A DNA stretch of 49,390 bases from an uncultured Prevotellaceae bacterium (GTDB lineage Bacteria; Bacteroidota; Bacteroidia; Bacteroidales; Bacteroidaceae), in contig ONDH01000020.1 in assembly GCA_900316505.1 (NCBI GenBank), forward strand, positions 1 through 49,390, written 5' to 3'. The translations under genes were made by a program, and so were the position numbers. The notes under the pieces were generated by a model. That model ran no database searches and was not told where the DNA came from. It worked only from the letters and a program-made list of their open reading frames with translations. Shown here piece by piece: positions 41,117 to 49,034 of this stretch (its first letter is position 1; every line of letters starts with the position of its first letter).

Positions 41117-42619
41117 ATGTTTACATTTATTGTATCTTTAATGCTCCTCGTTTTGGGATATGTTCTCTATGGAGCATTCGTAGATAAAGTTTTTGGTGCA
41201 GACCCGCAGCGAAAGACTCCTTGTTACACCTCTCGGGATGGTGTGGATTATATGCCAATGCCAACTTGGAAGGTGTTTCTTATTCAATTTCTGAACATTG
41301 CAGGCACAGGTCCTATTTTCGGCGCCATTCAGGGCATTCTGTTTGGTCCTGCCGCTTACATATGGATTGTGCTGGGTTGTGTTTTTGGAGGAGCTGTGCA
41401 CGACTATATGTCGGGCATGATCAGCTTGCGCAAAAACGGTGCCAGCCTGCCTGAGATAGTGGGTGATGAACTGGGCTCGGCTGCCCGTCTTTCCTTGCGT
41501 GTCATGTCACTGGTGCTGATGATTTTGGTGGGAGCAGTGTTTGTGACCACACCCGCAGGTTTGCTTGCCAACATGATTGGTGGCGATACCATGTTGGGAC
41601 AGAATGTCTTCTGGATTGTCATCATCTTTGTTTATTATCTGCTGGCAACCTTGGTGCCAATCGACAAACTGATTGGACGCATTTATCCTATCTTTGGTGT
41701 GGCACTGCTCATCATGGCTGTGGGACTTTGCTACGGCATCTTTGCCTATGCGGGTAACATGCCTGAAATCACTGATGCCTTCATGAATCACCATCCTACC
41801 AGCACGATGCCTATCTTCCCCGGACTTTGTATCACGATTGCCTGTGGTGCTGTGAGCGGTTTCCATGCCACACAAAGTCCGATGATGGCACGATGCCTGA
41901 AGAACGAGAAACACGGACGTCCAATCTTCTATGGTGCCATGATCACAGAAGGATTTGTGGCATTGATATGGGCAGCGGCTGCCATCAAGTTTGCTGATTC
42001 CTTTGATGTGACCAAGTTTGGTATGACAGGCGATGAGGCTCCTTACGCGAAACTTTGGGCGCTGATGACCAATGGCGGCACCAACAATCCTAATCCTGCA
42101 GTGCTGGTCAATGTCCTTTGTTCCACATGGCTTGGCAAGGTTGGAGCCGTGTTGGCTGTCTTGGGTGTTGTGGCTGCTCCTATCACCAGTGGTGACACAG
42201 CTTTGCGCAGTGCTCGCCTGATTGCTGCTGACTTCATGCGCTACAAGCAAGACAAGATTTACAAGCGCCTCATTCTTTCCTTGCCCATTTTTATTGTGTC
42301 TGGCGTGCTTATGTTCATCAACTTCGATGTTCTGTGGCGTTACTTTGCATGGTTCAATCAGAGCCTTTCCGTGTTCACCTTATGGGCCATCACGGTGTGG
42401 CTGACCAAACGTGGTGCAACGGAGGGCACATTCAAATATGGTTACCTCGTGTCGCTGGTTCCCGCTGTGTGGATGACGATGGTCTGCTCCACTTACATAC
42501 TCATTGCCCCTGAAGGTTTCCAACTTCACAACTTCATTGCCTATTTGCTCGGTGGCATCGTCACGGTGGGTGTGTTGGTGTGGTTTATTCTTTGGGCTAA
42601 AAAACAGTATGTACGATGA
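41117..42619 (+). CDS. cstA: Carbon starvation protein A family transporter
   Basis: The 500-residue inner-membrane protein has more than ten helices and the CstA signatures IQFLNIAGTGPIFGAIQG, FGGAVHDYMSGM, and SGFHATQSPMMARCL. E. coli CstA/BtsT import peptides or pyruvate; the substrate here is not fixed. At 500 residues it is shorter than E. coli CstA (about 700), as seen in Bacteroidota. The stop overlaps the ATG of the 59-codon gene (ATGA). Confidence 0.94.
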   Translation: MFTFIVSLMLLVLGYVLYGAFVDKVFGADPQRKTPCYTSRDGVDYMPMPTWKVFLIQFLNIAGTGPIFGAIQGILFGPAAYIWIVLGCVFGGAVHDYMSGMISLRKNGASLPEIVGDELGSAARLSLRVMSLVLMILVGAVFVTTPAGLLANMIGGDTMLGQNVFWIVIIFVYYLLATLVPIDKLIGRIYPIFGVALLIMAVGLCYGIFAYAGNMPEITDAFMNHHPTSTMPIFPGLCITIACGAVSGFHATQSPMMARCLKNEKHGRPIFYGAMITEGFVALIWAAAAIKFADSFDVTKFGMTGDEAPYAKLWALMTNGGTNNPNPAVLVNVLCSTWLGKVGAVLAVLGVVAAPITSGDTALRSARLIAADFMRYKQDKIYKRLILSLPIFIVSGVLMFINFDVLWRYFAWFNQSLSVFTLWAITVWLTKRGATEGTFKYGYLVSLVPAVWMTMVCSTYILIAPEGFQLHNFIAYLLGGIVTVGVLVWFILWAKKQYVR

Positions 42620-42795
42620 AACGCTACATCTGGCAACCCATTGCCTTCTTTGCCGCAGGATTCGGATTCTACATCTACAACGGCATCACATGGAACACTT
42701 GGCTCACCTATCTGCCACATATCCTCGGCTATGCAGCCATTTGCGGAGCATTGGCGTGGGCACTTTACAGGAAGGACAAATATACATCTAATTGA
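42616..42795 (+). CDS. Small membrane protein coupled to cstA
   Basis: The 59-residue frame (start MKRYIWQPIAFFAAGFGFYI) overlaps the cstA stop by four bases, so it is translationally coupled. It has two likely membrane helices (about 7-22 and 33-51) and a charged end (LYRKDKYTSN). It is not the YbdD-type protein that accompanies CstA in E. coli, but the genetic setting is alike, so it may be a small partner (inference). Confidence 0.85.
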   Translation: MKRYIWQPIAFFAAGFGFYIYNGITWNTWLTYLPHILGYAAICGALAWALYRKDKYTSN

Positions 42796-42823
42796 ACACT
42801 GAACAATTGATAATTCTAAAGAT

Positions 42824-43351
42824 ATGAAGAAAATCGTTTTTACACTCATCTTTGCCCTCGTTGGCATCAGCAGTGCATTCGCACAGTTTGAAAAAGGCAA
42901 GTACTATCTGGCAGCTACCACCAATTCGGGCGGCTTCTCCTACAGCAAGGCTCACAAGGCTCGCTTCAACCTTGGTGTAAACGGAGGCTATATGTTCGAA
43001 GAGGCATGGATGGGCATTGCTGAGGTAGGTTTTGACTATCACAACTCCGACATGCAGACCTTCTATGTGGGTGGTAAGCTCCGCTATCTCATTGAGCAGA
43101 ACGGACTCTTCCTTCAAGCTGGTGCCAAGTTCGTGCATGGAGCGCCAAACTTTAATGATGTGCAGATTACTCCAGAAGTGGGATATTGCTTCTTCCTCAA
43201 TCGCCACTTGACGATTGAGCCATCTCTCTACTACGATGTGTCGCTCTCCGATTTCTCCGAAAAGAGTGAGTTTGGTGTGAAGGTAGGTCTTGCTTGGTAT
43301 TTCGAAAACAGCAAAAAGCCTTCTGACTACATTAAGAGAAAAAAGAAGTAA
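42824..43351 (+). CDS. Outer-membrane beta-barrel protein, OmpX-like
   Basis: The 175-residue protein has a signal peptide (MKKIVFTLIFALVGISSAFA) and alternating beta-strands (FNLGVNGGYMF, LRYLIEQNGLFLQAGAKFV, VGYCFFLNRHLTIEP, FGVKVGLAWYF), consistent with an eight-stranded outer-membrane barrel. The Lys-rich end is unusual. It follows the cstA pair by 28 bases and may share the transcript. Confidence 0.85.
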   Translation: MKKIVFTLIFALVGISSAFAQFEKGKYYLAATTNSGGFSYSKAHKARFNLGVNGGYMFEEAWMGIAEVGFDYHNSDMQTFYVGGKLRYLIEQNGLFLQAGAKFVHGAPNFNDVQITPEVGYCFFLNRHLTIEPSLYYDVSLSDFSEKSEFGVKVGLAWYFENSKKPSDYIKRKKK

Positions 43352-43357
43352 CCCAAA

Positions 43358-43510
43358 TCCTGAAGTGACGAAGTGAAAGAAGTTAACGACGATACTCTAG
43401 AAATGAAAGAATGAAAAATGAGTAATAGATACTCCATGCTAACTGCCACAATTCATTCCTCATTCCTAATTCAGAATAACTCTCAACTGTCAACTTTCAA
43501 TTGTCAACTA
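43358..43510 (-). repeat. Dispersed element, inverted and partial copy C
   Basis: The stretch matches the right half of the element at 35350-35565 in reverse orientation: GAAGTGACGAAGT, GTTAACGACGATAC, CATTCCTCATTCCTAAT and TCAACTGTCAACT heptamers. It ends two bases before the nadC ATG. Sequence match is partial and degraded. Confidence 0.65.
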
Positions 43511-43512
43511 AT

Positions 43513-44388
43513 ATGTTAAGCGTAGAAGAACTCAACGATAGACTCATCGACCTCGCATTTGCAGAAGACATTGGCGACGGCGACCACACCACACTCTGCT
43601 GCATCCCTGCCGATGCCTACGGCGAGAGCAAGCTTCTCATCAAGGAGGAAGGCATCTTTGCTGGCGTGGAGATAGCCAAGGAAGTGTTCCGCCGCTTCGA
43701 CCCCACGATGGAGGTGGAAGTGTATATACAGGATGGCGCCCATGTGAAGCCTGGCGACATTGTGATGTCCGTCAAGGGTAAAGAGCAGAGTCTCCTTCAG
43801 ACAGAACGTCTCATGCTCAACATCCTCCAGCGTATGAGCGGCATCGCTACGATGACTCACAAGTATCAGCAGGCACTCATCGATGCAGGCACCAAGACTC
43901 GTGTGCTTGACACCCGCAAGACCACGCCTGGCATGCGTATGCTCGAAAAAGAAGCCGTCAAGATAGGTGGTGGCATGAACCACCGCATCGGACTCTTCGA
44001 CATGATACTGCTTAAGGACAATCACATCGACTTCTGTGGCGGTGTGCATAACGCCATCTCTCGTGCTAAGCAATACTGCAAAGACCACGGAAAAGACCTC
44101 AAGATTGAATGTGAGGTGCGCAACTGGAAAGAGCTTGAGGAGGCCCTTGCCGAAGGGTGCGACCGTATCATGTTCGACAATTTCACCCCCGAAGACACCG
44201 AGAAGGCGGTCAAACTCGTGGCTGGTCGTGCCGAGACCGAATCTTCTGGCGGCATCACCTTCGACACGATGATTCCCTATGCCAAAGCAGGTGTTGACTT
44301 CATCTCTTTCGGAGCCTTGACCCATAGCGTGAAAGGTCTCGATATGAGTTTCAAGGCAGCAGGAAGCGACAAACTCATTATAAAATAA
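43513..44388 (+). CDS. nadC: Nicotinate-nucleotide pyrophosphorylase (quinolinate phosphoribosyltransferase)
   Basis: The enzyme turns quinolinate and PRPP into nicotinate mononucleotide. The N-domain reads LAFAEDIGDGDHTTLC; the TIM-barrel part has LLQTERLMLNILQRMSGIAT, RVLDTRKTTPGMRMLEKEAVKIGGG with the Arg/Lys PRPP site, and ESSGGITFDTM. At 291 residues the length is normal. The upstream TTG is excluded because the bases before ATG 43513 are repeat sequence. Confidence 0.95.
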   Translation: MLSVEELNDRLIDLAFAEDIGDGDHTTLCCIPADAYGESKLLIKEEGIFAGVEIAKEVFRRFDPTMEVEVYIQDGAHVKPGDIVMSVKGKEQSLLQTERLMLNILQRMSGIATMTHKYQQALIDAGTKTRVLDTRKTTPGMRMLEKEAVKIGGGMNHRIGLFDMILLKDNHIDFCGGVHNAISRAKQYCKDHGKDLKIECEVRNWKELEEALAEGCDRIMFDNFTPEDTEKAVKLVAGRAETESSGGITFDTMIPYAKAGVDFISFGALTHSVKGLDMSFKAAGSDKLIIK

Positions 44389-44485
44389 GTGAAAAGTGAA
44401 GAGTGAAAAATCTAAGTTACTTTTGCTAACGAGAGACTATCCGAATGGCTGGTAACTTAGATTTTTCACTTTTTATTTTTCACTT
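44387..44485. terminator. Long inverted repeat between nadC and the CatA-like gene
   Basis: Arms 44387-44420 and 44452-44485 (34 bases each) are complementary with few mismatches; the inner 18 bases (GTGAAAAATCTAAGTTAC) are perfect. It lies between convergent genes, overlaps the nadC stop codon and probably terminates both; a role as repeat unit is also possible. Confidence 0.75.
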
Positions 44486-44486
44486 A

Positions 44487-45101
44487 TCATTCTTGGATTC
44501 TCCTTTGCAGTTCCTCCAAGAATTGTGCAGCGTGTCCACCATCCATTTGGGCATGGTGAAACTGGAAAGAGATGGGGAGGGTCGTCTTTAGCCAACCATG
44601 CTTGTAGCGTCCCCATGCAAGGAAAGGATTGTTGAAGATGCCGCTGTATTGGTTCACGATGCAGTCAAGTTCCGTTTCCACTATGGCTGATGTACCCACA
44701 ATCATCGCCTCTTCATTCGTGATGTCGCGGCAAGTCTCTGCTGCTTGATGCGTCAGAGAGTCATAGTCACGGCTGAACTGCTCCATATCATCGCTGAAGG
44801 GAATGTCGCAAGTGCTGATGCCCCCTTTCGTGTTGTTCACAATCACATTGATGGCCAAGCGGTCATATCTGAACAGGTTCCCCTGTTGAGGCAGCAGGTA
44901 AAACTCGTCTATCCGACTTGCCGCCTTGCCGATGCACCAGCACAGGAGCATGTTGAACTTCAAACCACTCCGTTTGCTCACCTTATATAGATGCGTCACA
45001 TCGAAAGTCTTGACAAGCGTCACCATTGGCATCGGCGACAGCATCCACATCTCGAAAGCCTGAGCCCTGCTTGTGTCCTTGGGATTGATTTCCTCTTTCA
45101 T
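44487..45101 (-). CDS. CatA-like O-acyltransferase
   Basis: The 204-residue protein has the chloramphenicol-acetyltransferase fold, including the catalytic His motif FHHAQMDGGHAAQFL (HHxxxDG), the start PKDTSRAQAFEMW and PMVTLVKTFDVTHLY. It is shorter and more divergent than known CAT resistance enzymes, so antibiotic acetylation is not claimed; another hydroxyl acceptor is likely. Promoter TATCTTTG (complement 45165-45172) is 63 bases upstream. Confidence 0.88.
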   Translation of the reverse strand: MKEEINPKDTSRAQAFEMWMLSPMPMVTLVKTFDVTHLYKVSKRSGLKFNMLLCWCIGKAASRIDEFYLLPQQGNLFRYDRLAINVIVNNTKGGISTCDIPFSDDMEQFSRDYDSLTHQAAETCRDITNEEAMIVGTSAIVETELDCIVNQYSGIFNNPFLAWGRYKHGWLKTTLPISFQFHHAQMDGGHAAQFLEELQRRIQE

Positions 45102-45164
45102 CTTCTTGTCAGGTTATCCAAAGCAATCATCTTTTTCATTTCCATGTATGATGTTTTGGCGTAG

Positions 45165-45172
45165 CAAAGATA
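45165..45172 (-). promoter_or_regulatory. Promoter -7 element for the CatA-like gene
   Basis: It reads TATCTTTG on the minus strand. Confidence 0.6.
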
Positions 45173-45241
45173 CGTATAGTTTCTGAATCCACCAAACTTC
45201 AGGGATAATCTGCATGAATTTGTGACGAGTTGTATCAGAAA

Positions 45242-45646
45242 CTAAGCCTCTTCGTTCAAGGCTTCCACGTCCTCAAAGTCTATTTTCCTCAAGGTCTCCT
45301 GAAATTCCTTGTGGGGATAAAAGCGCACTTTCACCGTGTGTACACTTTGGCTACCCAACAGTTCTGGTGACTCGGCACTCGACGCATTGAACACAGGACG
45401 AAGTGTGCCGATGCCGCTAATCTGCACACTATGCCCCAAGGTCAGATAGTGACGCAGACGGTCTGACATGGCACAAGCGATGCCTTTCACTTGTGCCTGA
45501 GCCACTCCTTGTGACAGCATGCACTCTTTCACAAATTCTTCGAACGAGACAGGTTTCGGACACACCTGTTGCATCAGCCAAGCCTCACGTGTTGTGTGGT
45601 CAGGGTTGATAATGTTTCTTTTCACTTTACGGTAAGCAATACTCAT
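45242..45646 (-). CDS. HU-like DNA-binding protein
   Basis: The 134-residue protein matches the Bacteroidota HU/IHF-related family (single-domain, longer than classic HU). Key parts are SFEEFVKECMLSQGVAQAQ, CAMSDRLRHYLTLGHSVQISGIGTLRPVF and VHTVKVRFYPHKEF. It should bind and bend DNA. The leader (45647-45735) carries a TTAACCTTAGTACTAACC-type motif, and the promoter TATCTTTG is at 45736-45743 (complement). Confidence 0.85.
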   Translation of the reverse strand: MSIAYRKVKRNIINPDHTTREAWLMQQVCPKPVSFEEFVKECMLSQGVAQAQVKGIACAMSDRLRHYLTLGHSVQISGIGTLRPVFNASSAESPELLGSQSVHTVKVRFYPHKEFQETLRKIDFEDVEALNEEA

Positions 45647-45735
45647 GGTAATAAATGTTTTTAAGGGTTAGTACTAAGGTTAATAATGAGGGTTAATGAA
45701 AACTTTCAACTGTGTTTTTCTTCCGTTTTCCGCTG

Positions 45736-45743
45736 CAAAGATA
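45736..45743 (-). promoter_or_regulatory. Promoter -7 element for the HU-like gene
   Basis: It reads TATCTTTG on the minus strand, with a TTG-containing -33 region at a suitable distance. Confidence 0.65.
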
Positions 45744-45873
45744 CAACATTTTTTCGCAAAAGTCAATACCTTTTTGCAAGTGGTTCATATAGAGTGGATT
45801 GTGAGTTACTTCTTGAATTGTATGGGCTTCGTCTTCTATGCATCCACACAGCCGTACCCCTCGACTGCACCAC

Positions 45874-45917
45874 ATCGTACCCCTCGGGTACGGCATGGCG
45901 TAGCCGAGGGGTACGAT
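45874..45917. repeat. Perfect 14-bp palindromic repeat
   Basis: ATCGTACCCCTCGG (45874-45887) and CCGAGGGGTACGAT (45904-45917) are perfect inverted arms with a 16-base loop. A half-copy CGTACCCCTCG lies at 45853-45863. It sits downstream of the gene at 45942 (minus strand); it could act as a terminator stem but has no T-run. Confidence 0.75.
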
Positions 45918-45941
45918 AGTGAGAGTTATAAAAATAGGTGA

Positions 45942-47126
45942 TTACATTTTCTTAGATAATTGACAGCGAATGGAAATGGCATCTTTCGGCATTCCTTCTA
46001 TATATTTCAAGTAATTCCATTTGCCTATTCCTATAATCTCATGAATGTAGAGTGTGGTTTGAAGAGTAGAAAATGTTTTGAAGTCTTCTTCCGTTGAATA
46101 GGTGAAGAAGTATTTCCTCTCCCAAGGCAATTCGTTTTCTTGAAAAGTCTTAACCTCTCCTTGGGTTACAATTCCTTTTGTTATACCATATTCTTTTACA
46201 CCTTTAGAACCACTTGCCTCAATGAAATATTCCGCACGTTCAATCTCTTTATATTTGGCATTCGTTAAAAGCCTTTCTTTCTTTGTTTCAATAACCCGAC
46301 GTTCTGTTAATCGTTTACGTCCGTGTGGGGGAATTGCTATAACTCTTTCCTTTAAATAGGTTGTTGAGGTCGAATGTGAAGAACCGCCTCCTATACCAAC
46401 TCCTCCTGCTATAGTTCCTAATGCACCTCCTACACCTAACACGTTTGCAACACTACCTAATCCGAGGGATGCTCCGTTGGCTCCTCCCATATTCACTGTA
46501 GTTTGTTCACTGTTGTCATAATAGCAAAAAGATTCTTGGTTGCAAATCTGTCGAAAACAGTTCCCTTTGTCTATATAGATAACCCCATCAGTTTTGTTGA
46601 TAAAGACGATATGGTAGTCTTGATAATCATTTTTGTCAATTGGGTTCCAATAACTATAAGAGGCTTCAAAGTTCATTTCTAAGTCTTCATTGGACATAAT
46701 GGAAGACGATTTGACTCCAAATATTATTGTACAGTATTTGGGTATTTTAGGTTTTCTCTTTACGTTATTTGTGGGCTGATAAATCTTGTTATGAAATGCT
46801 AAAAGTTCTGCATTTCTTCTATCAGGTTTCTTTTGAACATAGCGTTGTGATGTTCCACTATTCGTTGTCGCAGTAGTGGTCGTCATGTATTTGTCCTTAA
46901 AGGTTTCTTTCTCGCCGTTCTCATAGTTGACGGACAGGACATTCTCTATCCCAATCGTATAGGTCGGGCCTGTCTTGTTGGAGAACTTCTTGTACTTGAT
47001 GTTTGTCTCGTTCACTTCAAGCACCTTGGAGAGGATGGTGCTGCCGTCTTTCTTGACAATGACATCTTGTGCTGATGCACAAAGTGATGTGCAGACGAGG
47101 ACACCCCCAATGATTAGTTTTTTCAT
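45942..47126 (-). CDS. Exported protein with a Bacteroidota N-domain, unknown function
   Basis: The 394-residue protein has a signal peptide (MKKLIIGGVLVCTSLCASA) and an N-terminal beta-domain (QDVIVKKDGSTILSKVLEV, then TYTIGIENVLSVNYENGE) found at the start of many Bacteroidota periplasmic proteins. The middle has a Gly-rich, helix-like segment near residue 215-255 (GGANGASLGLGSVANVLG), and the C-terminal part is mixed. No enzyme motif was seen. Transcription starts near 47383, so it has a long structured leader. Confidence 0.78.
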   Translation of the reverse strand: MKKLIIGGVLVCTSLCASAQDVIVKKDGSTILSKVLEVNETNIKYKKFSNKTGPTYTIGIENVLSVNYENGEKETFKDKYMTTTTATTNSGTSQRYVQKKPDRRNAELLAFHNKIYQPTNNVKRKPKIPKYCTIIFGVKSSSIMSNEDLEMNFEASYSYWNPIDKNDYQDYHIVFINKTDGVIYIDKGNCFRQICNQESFCYYDNSEQTTVNMGGANGASLGLGSVANVLGVGGALGTIAGGVGIGGGSSHSTSTTYLKERVIAIPPHGRKRLTERRVIETKKERLLTNAKYKEIERAEYFIEASGSKGVKEYGITKGIVTQGEVKTFQENELPWERKYFFTYSTEEDFKTFSTLQTTLYIHEIIGIGKWNYLKYIEGMPKDAISIRCQLSKKM

Positions 47127-47209
47127 TTTACTTGCTTGTTAAAGGTTAATACTAAGATTGATAAAACTGTTTCCTTCTCTATGGGAACACCGCACTAACC
47201 TTAATACAT

Positions 47210-47383
47210 AAGAAAAGCGCAGGTCTTCACCATACGCCACTCAGGTCTGCGACAACCTCTTACCAATAATGGGAAGCCTGCGCTTTAGCACAAGCCTCTT
47301 ATCGGTAAGTCTTGCTCGTTTTTGCTGTCGAGGTCGCAGTTCGAGTGGCAATAGAGCAAATAAAATGTCATGTTCCGAAGAAC
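47210..47383 (-). ncRNA. Structured leader or 6S-like RNA candidate
   Basis: On the minus strand, helices nest as in a long irregular hairpin: GCCACTC (complement 47343-47349) with GAGTGGC (47236-47242), CTGCGAC (47333-47339) with GTCGCAG (47247-47253), and CTTACC (47304-47309) with GGTAAG (47259-47264), closed by hairpin GAGGCTTGTGC-TAAA-GCGCAGGCTTC. An alternative perfect 10-bp pairing AAAGCGCAGG/CCTGCGCTTT (47277-47286 and 47214-47223) competes with the apical hairpin. Promoter TACATTTG and a UUCG hairpin precede it. It could be a cis-regulatory leader of the gene at 47126 or a separate RNA. Confidence 0.55.
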
Positions 47384-47389
47384 ACGTTG

Positions 47390-47397
47390 CAAATGTA
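47390..47397 (-). promoter_or_regulatory. Promoter -7 element for the structured leader
   Basis: It reads TACATTTG on the minus strand, followed by GCAACGTGTT, as at the small RNA promoter near 15826. Confidence 0.6.
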
Positions 47398-47519
47398 CTA
47401 AGACTTTTTTATAAATGCAAAAGAAAAAGGATAAAAAAATGTGCCTTGAGAGGTGAAAATCTCCCAAAGCACCTGAATTTGATGAAAAGATGAAACTCTG
47501 GTATGGCTATAGATGTCTT

Positions 47520-47621
47520 TTATTGACAGGTTTTCAAGTATTCCATCACATGTTCTCGCAATGGTGGCAAGTCCTCTTTGATGGCTTTCCATACGATGTC
47601 CTCTTTAGTTCTTTCTCTCAT
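47520..47621 (-). pseudogene. HEPN (HepT/DUF86) C-terminal remnant
   Basis: A 33-codon frame reads MRERTKEDIVWKAIKEDLPP and then LREHVMEYLKTCQ, which resembles the last part of DUF86/HepT HEPN toxins (I-V-W-x-x-I-x-x-D-L-P-x-L). The N-terminal two thirds, including the RxxxxH active site, are missing. It follows the MNT gene directly, as in MNT-HEPN pairs. Confidence 0.7.
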
Positions 47622-47904
47622 AGATTAGTTTCTTGTCACGTTCTGCACTTTCTCAGGCGAGGGGTAATAGTCCGCCATCTGTGATGATGTCCACTTCTCG
47701 TCCTAACAGGGCTTTCAAGTCTTCGTACATACCACCGAGTGTGAACAAACTGAAATGCTGAGTCTTGTCTGGAACAATGAGAATGTCCACATCGCTGTCG
47801 GGTCTTTCTTCGCCTCGCGAATAAGAGCCAAACAGCCATGCTTTTAAGACGGGTTTTGTCTTAAAATATTCTGCCATCATTCGTGTCATTGTTATGGTAC
47901 TCAT
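47605..47904 (-). pseudogene. MNT nucleotidyltransferase with premature stop
   Basis: Residues GSYSRGEERPDSDVDILIV carry the minimal nucleotidyltransferase motif (GSxxRG, DxD). An in-frame TGA at codon 84 (47653-47655) ends the frame, after which the same frame continues as ESAERDKKLIYERKN, the usual family ending. The stop therefore appears to truncate an older antitoxin. Active-site residues are intact, so the shortened protein may still fold. Confidence 0.75.
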
Positions 47905-48002
47905 GTAATTCAGTCCTTTTCAGGTGGCAAAATAAGTAAAAAAGAACGACATAACCAAACTTTTTCTTCTTTTTTTTGAAAAGTCATTTTGATACCTCAT
48001 TT

Positions 48003-48200
48003 CTACACCACCTTCAGCCTCACCCACAACCATCGGGGCACGAGGCGCCAGAAGAAGACGAGGAGGCGGTAGCGCCAATCGATGGTGATGATGGAGTGGT
48101 TGGCATGGATGCCTTTGGCGATGGAGAGAGCGACTCGGTGCGGGTCGAGTTGGAGAGGGTAGCGGTGCTCGTCGGGCAGGTTGTAGTGAACCACATTTTT
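48003..48200 (-). pseudogene. C-terminal fragment of an SDR oxidoreductase
   Basis: The frame ends HRVALSIAKGIHANHSIITI, then DWRYRLLVFFWRLVPRWLWV, a recognisable C-terminal part of a Bacteroidota short-chain dehydrogenase with a Trp-rich tail. The Rossmann NAD site and catalytic Tyr-Lys are absent, because the gene is cut at about 48200 next to the composite element. It is a relic. Confidence 0.7.
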
Positions 48201-48211
48201 ATTTATTACTA

Positions 48212-48985
48212 AAGTTTCGCAAGTGCTCAACTTTTTTGGAGTTAAGGAGTTCTAGGAGTTATCGCTACGCTTAGTTGACAATTGATAGTTGACAATTGAC
48301 AGTTGACAATTGACAGTTGACGGACTCATCGTACATCGTACATTGTACATCGTCCATCCTAAGTGTCGGCTTAACTACTTAACTACTGACTATTTAACTA
48401 TTTCAGAAAGTCGAGTATTACACGTGGTGCTCCATTAGGGGTTAGCACTCAACCATTCCAGCCGCACCCCGTCTGCTCGCCCATTGCTATCGAGGTATCT
48501 CACCCATACACGTGTTGGTGTCTCACCCATACAGGTGTTGGTATCTCACCCATACAGGTGTCGGCGTCTCACCCATACACCCAATGGGGTCTCACTCATA
48601 GAACTTAGAGCATTTATTGTTTCTGCCTGATAAGCTCCAAAGGAGGCAAAGAAAAGCATGGATTCAAGACATGAAGCAGTAGGCAATTTCAGAGGTCATG
48701 GTAAGGTAGTAGGTTCGTAGTGGTAAGGTAGTGGTAAGGTGGTAGTTGTCACCTGTCAATTCAAATAGTTCTTCCCGTTTTTTTTGTCTCGTGGTTCTTA
48801 CATTCCGTATGGCAATTCCTCATTTCTAATTGGCTTCGCCGAAGATGCTCACGCTCGGCATAGTTCAAACAAGCTTGATCTCTGCACTCGCTCAACCGCA
48901 TCTTTCCTCATTCCTAATTTTCATTGACTGGGTATCGTCGTTAACTCCTTTAACTTCGATTACTTCGTCACTTCCGAAAGTTGAG
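48212..48985. repeat. Composite dispersed element, copy B
   Basis: The ends match copy A: AAGTTTCGCAAGTGCTCAAC at the left, and TAACTTCGATTACTTCGTCA with CCGAAAGTTGAG at the right. Between them lie TTGACAA heptamers, an ATCGTACAT run, a 23-bp array (48495-48609) and a second CATTCCTAATTT block. No intact gene was seen between 48231 and 49149. It looks like nested repeats or a rearranged copy. Confidence 0.75.
48495..48609 (+). repeat. 23-bp tandem array, type C
   Basis: Five units of 23 bp begin GTATCTCACCCATACA (48495, 48518, 48541, 48564 and 48587). The last two are degraded. The period equals that of the unrelated arrays at 13361-13603. Confidence 0.85.
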
Positions 48986-49000
48986 TATAATATAAATATG

Positions 49001-49034
49001 AGGCACAAAGTCCACCACGGCTTTGTGCCTTTTT
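49001..49034 (+). terminator. Orphan terminator
   Basis: AGGCACAAAG (49001-49010) pairs with CTTTGTGCCT (49021-49030), followed by a T-run. No complete gene on the plus strand ends before it, so it may be left from a deleted gene. Confidence 0.75.

Noticed and set aside
44487..45101. Chloramphenicol resistance gene
   Set aside because: The fold and HHxxxDG are present, but the sequence is a divergent chromosomal form and no mobile context was seen.
47653..47655. TGA as selenocysteine or recoded codon
   Set aside because: No SECIS-like element was seen, and the neighbouring HEPN partner is also broken, so simple decay explains it.
48231..49000. Additional protein genes
   Set aside because: Frames here fall within repeat tracts and have no family signal or promoter.
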